From assembly GCF_002251295.1 (NCBI RefSeq), contig NZ_NPJA01000039.1, positions 41,776-105,775 on the forward strand: a DNA stretch of 64,000 nt. The letters run 5' to 3'. Shown here in pieces: positions 34,691 through 42,903 of this stretch (the stretch's first letter is position 1; each line of letters starts with the position of its first letter). A model generated the notes under the pieces. That model ran no database searches and was not told the origin of the DNA. It saw only the letters and a program-made list of their open reading frames with translations. Both the position numbers and the translations under genes were made by a program. This DNA is from Prevotella sp. P5-50 (GTDB taxonomy: Bacteria > Bacteroidota > Bacteroidia > Bacteroidales > Bacteroidaceae).

Positions 34691-35608
34691 TTATTCAGCT
34701 GTTCCGCCATAGTCAATACCGTCGTCTTCCCACTTGCTGATATTTACATTCACGCCGTTGCTGGTCTTGCTGAGCGTAACGGTAAACTTATACTTCTTGC
34801 CAGCCTCGAAAGCGGAAAACTGGGATGACTTAGGGAGATTGAAATCTCTGCCGTCAACATTTACGGTAATGAGATTTCCATCGCCTACGGCTTGCGGAAT
34901 GATGAGCGCCATGTAGCTGTTGCCTTCTTCCTTGAGCGGAATGAGGTTTGTATCATCACCCTGGGCTGTTACGGCACCTGTAGAAAGATTGGCTGTAGCC
35001 TGTGTCTTCAGACGGTTGATCTTTACGCTAATCTTGGCTGCAGCAAGCGAAGCCTCTGTAAATCCGTTTCCTGCCACGAGGTTGATGATTATCTGGCTCA
35101 ACACGTGCTTGGCTTCTATCTTCACGGCGCTTTCTGTAGGAGCCGCATCTGTAGTCTTGCCTATCAGAAGTTCGCTAGCCTTGTATTTTTCCGTTGTGCT
35201 CTGGTCAGCATTTACGGTCCAAGGCATCGCCTCTATGTTGCTGATAGTGGCTGTATATGGATAATAAATGTAGAAATCGGCGTGGGTGCTGTTGTCTTTC
35301 CAGTAGGTTGGAGTTGCAGCCTTCCAGGTTCCATCATAAGTAAATTTCGTGTTGTCTATATAGTTACCTGTCGTTTGAAGTGTTGCGGCAGAGCCATCGG
35401 CTTGATGGTTGACAACAAACAATCCTATCTGGTCTCCCGTTTCAAAAGCCAAATCAGTAGCACGGGTTATCGAAGTGCTGATGTTGATAGGTACTTTTGC
35501 TGAAGGGGGTGGACTAGGTGTAGGGTCTAATTCTGAACCTCCACCGGAACATGCGGTTAATGCGAGGAGCATGTTCCCTACGATTGCTAAATACTTCTTC
35601 TGTTTCAT
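34691..35608 (-). CDS. Fimbrillin-family lipoprotein, first gene of cluster
   Basis: A 305-residue predicted lipoprotein (lipobox LALTAC, Cys20, followed by a GGGS/PTPSPPPS spacer). Fimbrillin signatures include INISTSITRATDLAFETGDQ, IGLFVVNHQ, WKDNSTHADFYIYYPYTATI, KYKASELLIGKT, EAKHVLSQIIINLVAGNGF and MALIIPQAVGDGNLI. It is the promoter-proximal gene of the 12-kb minus-strand cluster. Together with the fimbrillin at 30132 and the fimbrillin-like domain of the M64 protein, three related modules lie in 5.5 kb. Confidence 0.82.
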   Translation of the reverse strand: MKQKKYLAIVGNMLLALTACSGGGSELDPTPSPPPSAKVPINISTSITRATDLAFETGDQIGLFVVNHQADGSAATLQTTGNYIDNTKFTYDGTWKAATPTYWKDNSTHADFYIYYPYTATISNIEAMPWTVNADQSTTEKYKASELLIGKTTDAAPTESAVKIEAKHVLSQIIINLVAGNGFTEASLAAAKISVKINRLKTQATANLSTGAVTAQGDDTNLIPLKEEGNSYMALIIPQAVGDGNLITVNVDGRDFNLPKSSQFSAFEAGKKYKFTVTLSKTSNGVNVNISKWEDDGIDYGGTAE

Positions 35609-35675
35609 GATTTCTTCGTTTTATATGATTACTTTTTCATAGGTGTATCTGGAACAGCTAGTTTCATTTACTTTG

Positions 35676-35707
35676 CAAAGGTAGGAAAAGAAGTGGTATT
35701 ATACAAG
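35676..35707 (-). promoter_or_regulatory. Promoter of the fimbrillin/M64/kinase cluster
   Basis: On the minus strand TACCTTTG (35676-35683) lies 20 bp after CTTG (35704-35707), three of four -33 bases. Leader to the first fimbrillin about 60 nt. Confidence 0.6.
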
Positions 35708-35761
35708 TTCATAATGGTTCATATATGGAAAAGGTGTTAAACAACATGTTTTTAGGGGAGC

Positions 35762-35930
35762 GGAAACAGGGGAACTGGTTCCAGTTCCACTTGCCAACTG
35801 TTAAATCCGTGAAAGCATTGCTGTGTATGTACGATTTTGCTTTTCAAAACTGTAATACTGTAACTGTAACGCAAAAAAAATCGTTTTCGGAAACTGTCAA
35901 CTGTCAAACTGTAACGCTTGGAATTGACAT
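35762..35930 (+). repeat. ~170-bp direct repeat, right copy
   Basis: Begins GGAAACAGGGGAACTGGTTC and ends near GTAACGCTTGGAATTGACAT. Direct copy of the repeat at 23523-23708, with small indels in the second half. It starts with an inverted repeat GGAACT/AGTTCC. An open frame across it (35725-35994) is judged spurious because its sequence is simply the repeat. Confidence 0.85.
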
Positions 35931-36038
35931 TGGTTTTGCTCTTATGATGTCGGAAATGTACGATTTTTATCCATACACAATGTTAGGAAAGTGATAATAT
36001 ATTGTTATTAAATCTACCTGATTATGGCACTCAAAGAA

Positions 36039-36101
36039 CGTTTTCGTTAAGCCAGATGAGCAGACCCGAACTCGTTCGAGGTCTGCCATGGCGAGAAAAC
36101 G
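36039..36101. terminator. Compound hairpin downstream of the prolyl oligopeptidase gene
   Basis: CGTTTTC (36039-36045) pairs with GAAAACG (36095-36101), and inside CAGACC (36061-36066) pairs with GGTCTG (36080-36085), with CGAA/TTCG at the tip. It lies 80 bp past the stop of the minus-strand gene and may end its transcript. No strong T run, so the role is uncertain. Confidence 0.5.
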
Positions 36102-36180
36102 AAGGATGAAATCCAATCTCCACCTTCACAGTTGAATGTTTCAAAAATAATCACCGCAGGATAGATGCGGTAAACAGACG

Positions 36181-38292
36181 TTACTTCATCTTCACACCCA
36201 TTTCATGAAGCAAGAAACCGAAGATGTCTGCCTGCTCTTCCATCTGTTTGGCAAGAGGCTTTCCACTGCCATGTCCTGCCTTGCTGTCGATACGAATCAA
36301 TACAGGCGACTTGCCACTCTGACACTCCTGCAGACGGGCTGCAAACTTGAACGAATGGGCAGGAACAACACGGTCGTCATGGTCGGCTGTCGTGACAAGA
36401 GTGGAAGGATAGCTCACACCTGGCTTCAAAGTATGGAGAGGGGAATAGCCCTTGAGATACTCAAACATCTCAGGACTGTCGGCGCTCGTACCGTAATCGG
36501 GAGCCCAGTTCCAACCGATGGTGAACTTATGATAGCGCAGCATATCCATCACTCCCACTGCTGGGATGCAGACACGGTAGAGGTCGGGACGCTGAGTCAT
36601 ACAAGCTCCTACCAGCAAGCCTCCATTGCTACCGCCATAGATGGCAAGATGGTTGGAATCGGTATATTTCTCGCTGATGAGCCACTCGGCTGCTGAGATG
36701 AAATCGTCAAACACATTCTGCTTCTGCAGTTTTGTACCTGCCAAATGCCATGACTCACCATACTCACCGCCACCGCGGAGCGCTGCATAGGCATAGATGC
36801 CGCCATTCTCCAAGAAGGGAATGCGCATGGGTGAGAACGATGGGGGATAGCAAATGTTGAAACCTCCATAGCCATAGAGCATGACGGGATTCTTGCCGTT
36901 GCGCTTGAGACCTTTACGGTAGGTGAGGAACAGAGGCACCTTGGTGCCGTCCTTGCTGGTACAGAACACCATCTCTGTGGTATAGTCGTTAAGACGGACG
37001 TTGACCTTGGGCTGACTTTCTACCTGACTCTTGCCTGTGGCAGGATCGAAACGATAGATGGTGGTAGGAACGGTATAGGAGGTGAAACTGAAGAAGCACT
37101 CGTCCTGTTTGCGGCTGCCGCTGAATGAGGCGCTACCAAAGGTTGGCAACTCAATGCGGCGGAGACGCTCTCCCTTGACAGAATAGAGCCATGCCTCGGT
37201 ACAATTGTCTTTAGAGTAGGTAAGAATCATGCGGTCAGCGGGCAGAAAAAGCACATCCTGAAGCACACCGTCTTGCTCACCTACCACTTCATGCCAGTCG
37301 GTCATGCCGGGTTTACGCACGTCAGCCACCATCAAGCGGTAGCGTGGAGCACCTTGGTTGGTGAGGATATAGATGGAATCGCCGATCATCTCTACAGTCG
37401 AATAGGTCTTACTGGCGTCTGCTGTCATCTGGATAAACTGCGAGTCTGCCACACGGAGGTCGCGCACATAGAGGTTGTAGCCTTGGTCCATGCCAGACTC
37501 GGTAAGAAACATCAGCGTCTCCTCGTCGTTGAGTCCTACACCGTAGAAGCGCAGGGGTTGTGCCGGGTTTTGATAGAACAGCACATCATCGCTCTGAGGG
37601 GTGCCGATGCGGTGGTAATAAACTTTCTGTACCTCGTTCTTCGCTGAGGTCTCAAGGCCCTTCTCAGGTGCATCGTAGGCACTGTAATAGAAACCATCGC
37701 CTCGCCATGTGGCATTGGTGAATTTTGCCCATACGATATGGTCGTCAAGGAGTTTTCCGGTTGCCACATCCTTGACATAGATTTCTTCCCAGTCGCTGCC
37801 GCTACGCGAAATGACGTAGGCAAAATAGCGTCCGTCGTTGGAGAAGGAAATGCCCTTTACCGCAACGGTTCCGTCGGTGCTGAGACTGTTTGGATCGAGA
37901 AAGACGCGCTGTTCACCACCCAACTGGTCCATCTGATAGAGCACCGACTGGTTTTGCAGTCCGTTGTTGCGATAAACATACCATTTGCCATTCTTTTTGA
38001 ATGGGGCATAGACTTTCTCGTAGTTGACAACCTGGCGCAACCGTTTAAGATATTTGGCGCGCTGTGGAATCTTGGCCAGATAGGCATTGGTCACTGCGTT
38101 TTCTGCTTCGACCCATGCTGCCGTTGCTGCGCTGGTGTCGTTTTCGAGTGGACGATAGGGGTCAGACACCTTCACTCCGAAATACTCGTCGATGGTATTG
38201 TCGGTAGGTGGCGTAGGATAATGCAGCTGTTGTGCATAAACGGCAGCGGCAGTCAAAGAGAGTGCCGCTGCGCAAAGAATCTGTTTTATCAT
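36181..38292 (-). CDS. Secreted prolyl oligopeptidase (S9A)
   Basis: A 703-residue serine peptidase that cuts short peptides after proline. A signal peptide (IKQILCAAALSLTAAAVYAQQ) exports it to the periplasm. The N-terminal seven-bladed propeller (for example DPYRPLENDTSAATAAWVEA, FSNDGRYFAYVISRSGSDW) is followed by the alpha/beta hydrolase domain with Ser in GGSNGGLLVG, Asp in TTADHDDRVVPAHS and His in SKAGHGSGKP. Length matches the family. A thioesterase gene ends 59 bp upstream on the same strand. Confidence 0.94.
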   Translation of the reverse strand: MIKQILCAAALSLTAAAVYAQQLHYPTPPTDNTIDEYFGVKVSDPYRPLENDTSAATAAWVEAENAVTNAYLAKIPQRAKYLKRLRQVVNYEKVYAPFKKNGKWYVYRNNGLQNQSVLYQMDQLGGEQRVFLDPNSLSTDGTVAVKGISFSNDGRYFAYVISRSGSDWEEIYVKDVATGKLLDDHIVWAKFTNATWRGDGFYYSAYDAPEKGLETSAKNEVQKVYYHRIGTPQSDDVLFYQNPAQPLRFYGVGLNDEETLMFLTESGMDQGYNLYVRDLRVADSQFIQMTADASKTYSTVEMIGDSIYILTNQGAPRYRLMVADVRKPGMTDWHEVVGEQDGVLQDVLFLPADRMILTYSKDNCTEAWLYSVKGERLRRIELPTFGSASFSGSRKQDECFFSFTSYTVPTTIYRFDPATGKSQVESQPKVNVRLNDYTTEMVFCTSKDGTKVPLFLTYRKGLKRNGKNPVMLYGYGGFNICYPPSFSPMRIPFLENGGIYAYAALRGGGEYGESWHLAGTKLQKQNVFDDFISAAEWLISEKYTDSNHLAIYGGSNGGLLVGACMTQRPDLYRVCIPAVGVMDMLRYHKFTIGWNWAPDYGTSADSPEMFEYLKGYSPLHTLKPGVSYPSTLVTTADHDDRVVPAHSFKFAARLQECQSGKSPVLIRIDSKAGHGSGKPLAKQMEEQADIFGFLLHEMGVKMK

Positions 38293-38351
38293 AGTTGTTT
38301 CGTTTTGTTGTTCCCGGATATGTTTTTCTAAACGTGCTCAGCGGTGGATTT

Positions 38352-38828
38352 TCATTCCTCCACTTCGCAGGGTTTGAAGTGCATGTCTCTTTCGGCTTTT
38401 TCTCTCGGAAATGCAAAATAGGTACATGTGGCTTCTGTGCATATTTTGCCAGAAGAGTCGGCGAGTGTGGCATCGATGATGATGATATTTCGCTTCTGCT
38501 CGCGGATATGGGCTCGCACGGTCACCTCTGAATCGTCGGTTGATACGGGGTGCTTATAGTGTGTCTCCATCTTTGAGGTAACACCTGCTGTTTGTAATTT
38601 GCGAGTGACGACCCATCCGCACACCTCATCGAGAAGTAATGCCTGGATGCCGCCGTGCAACGTATTGAGCCACCCTTGGTAGTTGGCAGACGGATGCCAT
38701 TTGCTGACGATATCGTCTCCGTCTTCGTAAAAGCAGAGGTGAAGACCGAAGGGGTTGTCGGGGGCGCAACCGATGCAGTTGTAACCTTTTAATCCGGTCC
38801 AAGGATTTGTGATTTTCTTCATGTCCAT
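38352..38828 (-). CDS. PaaI-type hotdog-fold acyl-CoA thioesterase
   Basis: A 158-residue single hotdog domain. The HGGIQALLLDEVCGWVVTRK segment corresponds to the central helix and catalytic Asp/Glu region of PaaI-like thioesterases, and CIGCAPDNPFGLHLCFYEDG is a characteristic start for this subgroup. It should hydrolyse an acyl-CoA, but the acyl chain cannot be read. It lies between an alcohol dehydrogenase and a peptidase gene on the same strand. Confidence 0.82.
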   Translation of the reverse strand: MDMKKITNPWTGLKGYNCIGCAPDNPFGLHLCFYEDGDDIVSKWHPSANYQGWLNTLHGGIQALLLDEVCGWVVTRKLQTAGVTSKMETHYKHPVSTDDSEVTVRAHIREQKRNIIIIDATLADSSGKICTEATCTYFAFPREKAERDMHFKPCEVEE

Positions 38829-38857
38829 GTTATCTGTGTTGTTTTTTAATCTTGCTT

Positions 38858-39895
38858 TTAATCGTTATAAATGGCAATCTTGATGACGTTGTCTTCCTTG
38901 TTTTCGAAGATGCGATAAGCCTCTTCGATGCGACTGAGCGGGAAACGGTGGGTAATGAGCGGGGTGGTGTCTATCTTGCCTTGTGCGATCAGTTGGAGCA
39001 CCTCGGCACAGTCGCAACCATCTACACCACCTGTTTTGAAGGTGAGGTTCTTGCCATACATGTCGGGTAACGGCAGCAGTTGCGGCTTATCGTAGAGGGC
39101 CACAATGGAGACGATGGCATTGGGACGGGCACACTGCCAGGCCAGTTGGAAGGTGTCGGGACCTCCTGCCACTTCCAACACGCGGTCGGCGCCTCCATGA
39201 AGGCTGTGGGCGGCTGTGAAGTCGCAACACTCCTCGGGGGTGGTGACCAACACATCGGGATAGTTGTTGCGGATGAACCGGCGTCGTTCTTCTGACTGTT
39301 CACAGACGATGATATTCTTCGGATGCTTGAGCATGACGCAGAGTAGGGTGCATATTCCCGTGGGACCTGCTCCGATGATGAGGACGGTGTCGTCGGGACT
39401 TATCTCGCTGATGCGTGCAGCCCAGAAGCCTGTGGCGAGGATGTCGCCAACAAACAGCGCTTGGTCGTCGGTCACACTGTCGGGGATGCGGTTGAGGCCT
39501 TGTGACGCCAGTGGAACACGCACGTATTCTGCCTGTCCACCGTCAATGCGACAGCCTAATGCCCATCCGCCGTGGGGCGAGGTGCAGTTGTTGACATAAC
39601 CGTGACGACAATAAAAGCAGTCACCGCAGAAGGTTTCTACATTGACCGTCACGCGGTCGCCGACGCAGACACCCTTTACCTCGCTTCCCGTCTCTTCTAC
39701 AATGCCCACCATCTCGTGGCCCATGGTTATGCCTGGTACGGCACGGGGTACGCTACCATGCTTGATGTGCAGGTCGCTGGTACAGATGCTGCCCAGGGTG
39801 ACGCGCACGATGGCATCGGTGGGGGATTGGATTGAAGGGCGTGGCTTGTCGGTCATGGCAAACTTGCCTTTTTCAATATAGGTAAATGCTTTCAT
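38858..39895 (-). CDS. Zinc-dependent alcohol dehydrogenase (medium-chain)
   Basis: A 345-residue MDR-superfamily dehydrogenase using NAD(P)H. The catalytic zinc region CTSDLHIKHG and GHEMVG, the structural zinc lobe with four cysteines (CGDCFYCRHGYVNNC) and the nucleotide-binding IIGAGPTGICTL are visible. Substrate specificity cannot be told from the sequence; secondary alcohols or polyols are possible. It is 29 bp from the thioesterase gene, with which it may be co-transcribed. Confidence 0.9.
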   Translation of the reverse strand: MKAFTYIEKGKFAMTDKPRPSIQSPTDAIVRVTLGSICTSDLHIKHGSVPRAVPGITMGHEMVGIVEETGSEVKGVCVGDRVTVNVETFCGDCFYCRHGYVNNCTSPHGGWALGCRIDGGQAEYVRVPLASQGLNRIPDSVTDDQALFVGDILATGFWAARISEISPDDTVLIIGAGPTGICTLLCVMLKHPKNIIVCEQSEERRRFIRNNYPDVLVTTPEECCDFTAAHSLHGGADRVLEVAGGPDTFQLAWQCARPNAIVSIVALYDKPQLLPLPDMYGKNLTFKTGGVDGCDCAEVLQLIAQGKIDTTPLITHRFPLSRIEEAYRIFENKEDNVIKIAIYND

Positions 39896-39927
39896 ATCGT
39901 CTGATTGTTATTGAGGGGTATGCTGTG

Positions 39928-41913
39928 TTATTCTGCAGTTTCGTAGAGTCGGAAACTCTTGGCTGGTATGATGTCGTCGATGACGACGGAACCCTTGACG
40001 GTTTTTGCAGCGAGTTTGCCTGCAACAGGACAGATGAGGTCGGGATTGTCGAGGGTGTTCTCTTCGTCCATCTCGGTGTGGCAGAGTGTCAGCGTATGCA
40101 CGTCATTGGCTGATTTTCTGTCTTGCAAGCGGATGCTGACCGGTTGGGGCTGATTGCTGGTGTTGATGACCTTCACGATAATGGTGTGCTTGGCTTTGTC
40201 GGCAACAGCACTGGCGAAGAGACCATCCTGTCCGTCTTGTCCTGCCACCGGTTTGCCGTTCATCGTAAGGCGCAACGCATGCGTGCCTTTGTGTGTGGCA
40301 TACATCTGCTGGACGTAATAACTCGTGGTCTTAAACATGCGCGTATTGTCGTACCAAATCATGTCAGGGCGCCACTGCCATCCTTCAATATGGGCGAAGA
40401 GGGGAGCGTAGGTGGCCATGTGAACGATGTCGGCATTTCGCTCGAGATCGGTCATGAAGGCTGCCTCATAGAGTGACGTTTCGTAGTGGTTCCATTTCTT
40501 TCCTTTTCCATGGCAAGCGTATTCACCCGCAAAGACCTTAGGACCACGACGGTCGTAGGTCTCATAGCGCAGTCCGTTGTGAAGGAACCATTGTTCGTCG
40601 CGGTAGTAATGCTCATCCACCAAATCGGTTTTCTGGCGACGCATTTCTGCCCAACCTCGGTCAAACTCTCCACCCTCTGGATAGGGACCGCTTGAACCTA
40701 CTATCTTGATGTTGGGATAGTGCTTACGGATGGCAGTTACAAATGGTTTTAAGCGCTCGTAATACATTGAGTCCCATTGCTCGTTGCCTATTCCGATGAA
40801 CTTTAGGTTGAATGGTTCAGGATGGCCCATTTCTGCGCGTTGGCGACCCCATGTGGTGGTTGTGTCGCCATTGGCAAACTCTATGAGATCGAGTGCATCC
40901 TGGATATAGGGATCGAGTTGGTCAACAGGCTGGTGGGCATTGGCATCGTTCCAGTTTTGATACTGGCACGCCATGCCCACATTGAGTACAGGTAATGGTT
41001 CGGCACCAATATCTTCAGAGAGTTGGAAATACTCGAAGAATCCCAGACCGCCACTTTGGAAATAGTCGGGATAGTAACGATGTTCAAAGGTAAACTCCCA
41101 TCTGTTGCGGTTCAGCGGACGGTTTTCCACGGGACCGATGGTATTCTTCCATTGATAGCGGTTGGCAAGTTCTTCGCCCTCAACGATACATCCGCCAGGG
41201 AATCGGAATACCCCCGGATGAATATCGGCAAGTGCCTGTCCAAGGTCGCGTCGCATACCGTTGGTTCTGTTGCGGAAAGTGTTAACGGGGAAGAGGCTGA
41301 TATGTTCGAGCGACACGGGTTGCTGACCTTCCAGGAAGATGCGCAGTCGCGCTTTGTTGTCGGTTTTGGGTGAATGAATCTTCACCTCATAGCGCTTCCA
41401 TCCATTGGAGTTGATGTCGATATGTGCCGTGGCGAAATCCTGTCGTTCCTCAAGCGTACCTTCATCGATGAGTTGCACTTTGATACGCGCCTCCCCGTTG
41501 GGCGCTTTTGCCCATACGGAGAAGCGGTAGTCTTCGCCTTTCAGCACTCCGATGCCGAAATATCCCTCGTTGACGAGTCCTGACCGGCGCTCGCGGTGTC
41601 CGGGATAGGCGAGTGTGACGTAGTGTGGGCAACGTTCGAAAGGCCCGTCGTTTTCCACAGTGACATGACCGAAGGTCTGCCACCCCATGAGTGGCTGTGG
41701 AAACTCGAAGGATCGGTTTTTGACGAGTTCGCCATAGAGTCCACCGTCGGCAGCATAGTTGATGTCTTCAAAGAAAAGTCCGTACATGGTGGATTGTATG
41801 GGAGCCACAGTTTTCTTGGTGTTTACCTGCAGCACATGTGATTGTGCCTGTGTGTTACAGGCAAAGGTCAAAGCCACCATTGTGGTCGCCACCATTTTCA
41901 AATTCATAGTCAT
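39928..41913 (-). CDS. GH51 alpha-L-arabinofuranosidase, exported
   Basis: A 661-residue glycoside hydrolase that removes arabinofuranose from plant arabinan or arabinoxylan. Signal peptide MNLKMVATTMVALTFACNTQAQS. An N-terminal beta-sandwich (about 45-210) is followed by the TIM barrel with acid/base Glu in FIGIGNEQW and nucleophile Glu in KVFAGEYACHG, and a C-terminal beta domain. FRFPGGCIVEGEE is also typical of GH51. No SusC/D genes lie nearby, so it is not in an obvious polysaccharide utilisation locus. Confidence 0.94.
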   Translation of the reverse strand: MTMNLKMVATTMVALTFACNTQAQSHVLQVNTKKTVAPIQSTMYGLFFEDINYAADGGLYGELVKNRSFEFPQPLMGWQTFGHVTVENDGPFERCPHYVTLAYPGHRERRSGLVNEGYFGIGVLKGEDYRFSVWAKAPNGEARIKVQLIDEGTLEERQDFATAHIDINSNGWKRYEVKIHSPKTDNKARLRIFLEGQQPVSLEHISLFPVNTFRNRTNGMRRDLGQALADIHPGVFRFPGGCIVEGEELANRYQWKNTIGPVENRPLNRNRWEFTFEHRYYPDYFQSGGLGFFEYFQLSEDIGAEPLPVLNVGMACQYQNWNDANAHQPVDQLDPYIQDALDLIEFANGDTTTTWGRQRAEMGHPEPFNLKFIGIGNEQWDSMYYERLKPFVTAIRKHYPNIKIVGSSGPYPEGGEFDRGWAEMRRQKTDLVDEHYYRDEQWFLHNGLRYETYDRRGPKVFAGEYACHGKGKKWNHYETSLYEAAFMTDLERNADIVHMATYAPLFAHIEGWQWRPDMIWYDNTRMFKTTSYYVQQMYATHKGTHALRLTMNGKPVAGQDGQDGLFASAVADKAKHTIIVKVINTSNQPQPVSIRLQDRKSANDVHTLTLCHTEMDEENTLDNPDLICPVAGKLAAKTVKGSVVIDDIIPAKSFRLYETAE

Positions 41914-41961
41914 AGTGTTGTTAGTGTTTCGTTAGTATTCGTTAGTACTTGTTTTAAGGTG

Positions 41962-41992
41962 TAAAGGTACGAATAAGCGAGCAAAATGCAAA
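41962..41992 (-). promoter_or_regulatory. Putative promoter of the GH51 gene
   Basis: On the minus strand TTTG (41989-41992), 19 bp, then TACCTTTA (41962-41969), one base off TAnnTTTG. It is embedded in a repeat-rich palindromic region. Confidence 0.5.
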
Positions 41993-42080
41993 AGAAATGC
42001 TCGCATTTCTTTTCGTTTTCGAGCGAAAGTACCTCCGCAACTATGTTGCAGAGGTACGAATAAGCGAGCAGCGAGCGTAT
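41962..42080. repeat. Palindromic repeat cluster between GH51 and trmN6
   Basis: GGTACGAATAAGCGAGCA occurs twice (near 41966 and 42053). Between the copies, AAAAGAAATG mirrors CATTTCTTTT around CTCG, and TACCTC-GCAAC mirrors GTTGC-GAGGTA around TAT. Confidence 0.7.
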
Positions 42081-42120
42081 TAAATAAGGTCAATATGATG
42101 GCGTTATCGATGGATTTTCG

Positions 42121-42128
42121 TAATTTTG
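42121..42128 (+). promoter_or_regulatory. -7 box before trmN6
   Basis: TAATTTTG matches TAnnTTTG, 23 bp before the trmN6 start. No good -33 seen. Confidence 0.45.
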
Positions 42129-42151
42129 CAACGTTATAAAGCAAGAACGTT

Positions 42152-42856
42152 ATGAAAGACAGATTTAGTTTTCGTCAGTTTGATGTCGTACAAGAAGGTT
42201 GCGCCATGAAGGTTGGAACCGATGGTGTTCTGCTTGGTTCTTGGGCCAATGGAGGTCATCGTATCCTCGATGTGGGATGTGGCACAGGTCTCATTGCCTT
42301 GATGATGGCACAGCGTTTTCCTGCTGCCGAGATTGATGCCATTGACATTGACCATGATGCTTTTGAAACAGCACATCGTAATGTGGAGCAGTCGCCCTTT
42401 AGCGACCGCATCATCGTTGCAAGAGCAAAAGTGCAGGAATGGCAACCTATTCATCGCTGCGTTCATGATGCTCAGACCTTACCGCTTTATGACGCTATTG
42501 TATGTAATCCGCCGTTTTTTATCAACTCGCTACAATGTCCTGATAATAAGCGTACTGTGGCACGACACGCGGAAACGTTGACCTTTTCCGAACTGATGGC
42601 GTCGGCTGAGAGGCTGATGGCGGAAGAAGGGGAAATATCTGTTGTGATTCCTGTTGAGGTAAAGTCGCTAATGGACGAAGCTGCTATTTTAGTCGGACTG
42701 TTCCCCCACAGAATCTGTATGTTTCGTACCACCGATCGGAAACCGCCTCGTCGTGTATTGTTGTCTTATACGAAGAAGCCAAGACGGATGGAGTCTGAAG
42801 AAATGGTGTTGGGCGATGAAACCTATCGTCGATTGACCGGATATTTCTATCTATAG
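42152..42856 (+). CDS. trmN6: tRNA1(Val) (adenine(37)-N6)-methyltransferase
   Basis: A 234-residue Rossmann SAM-dependent methyltransferase of the YfiC/TrmN6 type, which methylates A37 of tRNA1(Val). Motif I ILDVGCGTGLIALMMAQR, the acidic loop IDAIDIDHDAFETA and the N6-adenine catalytic motif NPPFF are visible, and the start FSFRQFDVVQEGCAMKVGTD is typical. Single gene, convergent with the permease gene at 42904. Confidence 0.92.
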   Translation: MKDRFSFRQFDVVQEGCAMKVGTDGVLLGSWANGGHRILDVGCGTGLIALMMAQRFPAAEIDAIDIDHDAFETAHRNVEQSPFSDRIIVARAKVQEWQPIHRCVHDAQTLPLYDAIVCNPPFFINSLQCPDNKRTVARHAETLTFSELMASAERLMAEEGEISVVIPVEVKSLMDEAAILVGLFPHRICMFRTTDRKPPRRVLLSYTKKPRRMESEEMVLGDETYRRLTGYFYL

Positions 42857-42903
42857 CGTCAAGTAACTGTTGTAGAAACGGGAAATAGAAATGATGCAAA
42901 GGC

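Noticed and set aside
35725..35994. An 89-codon plus-strand open frame upstream of the fimbrillin gene
   Set aside because: It coincides with the 170-bp repeat, whose other copy at 23523 does not keep the frame open, so it is repeat DNA.
39928..41913. A polysaccharide utilisation locus around the GH51 gene
   Set aside because: No SusC/SusD pair, regulator or other glycoside hydrolase lies nearby.
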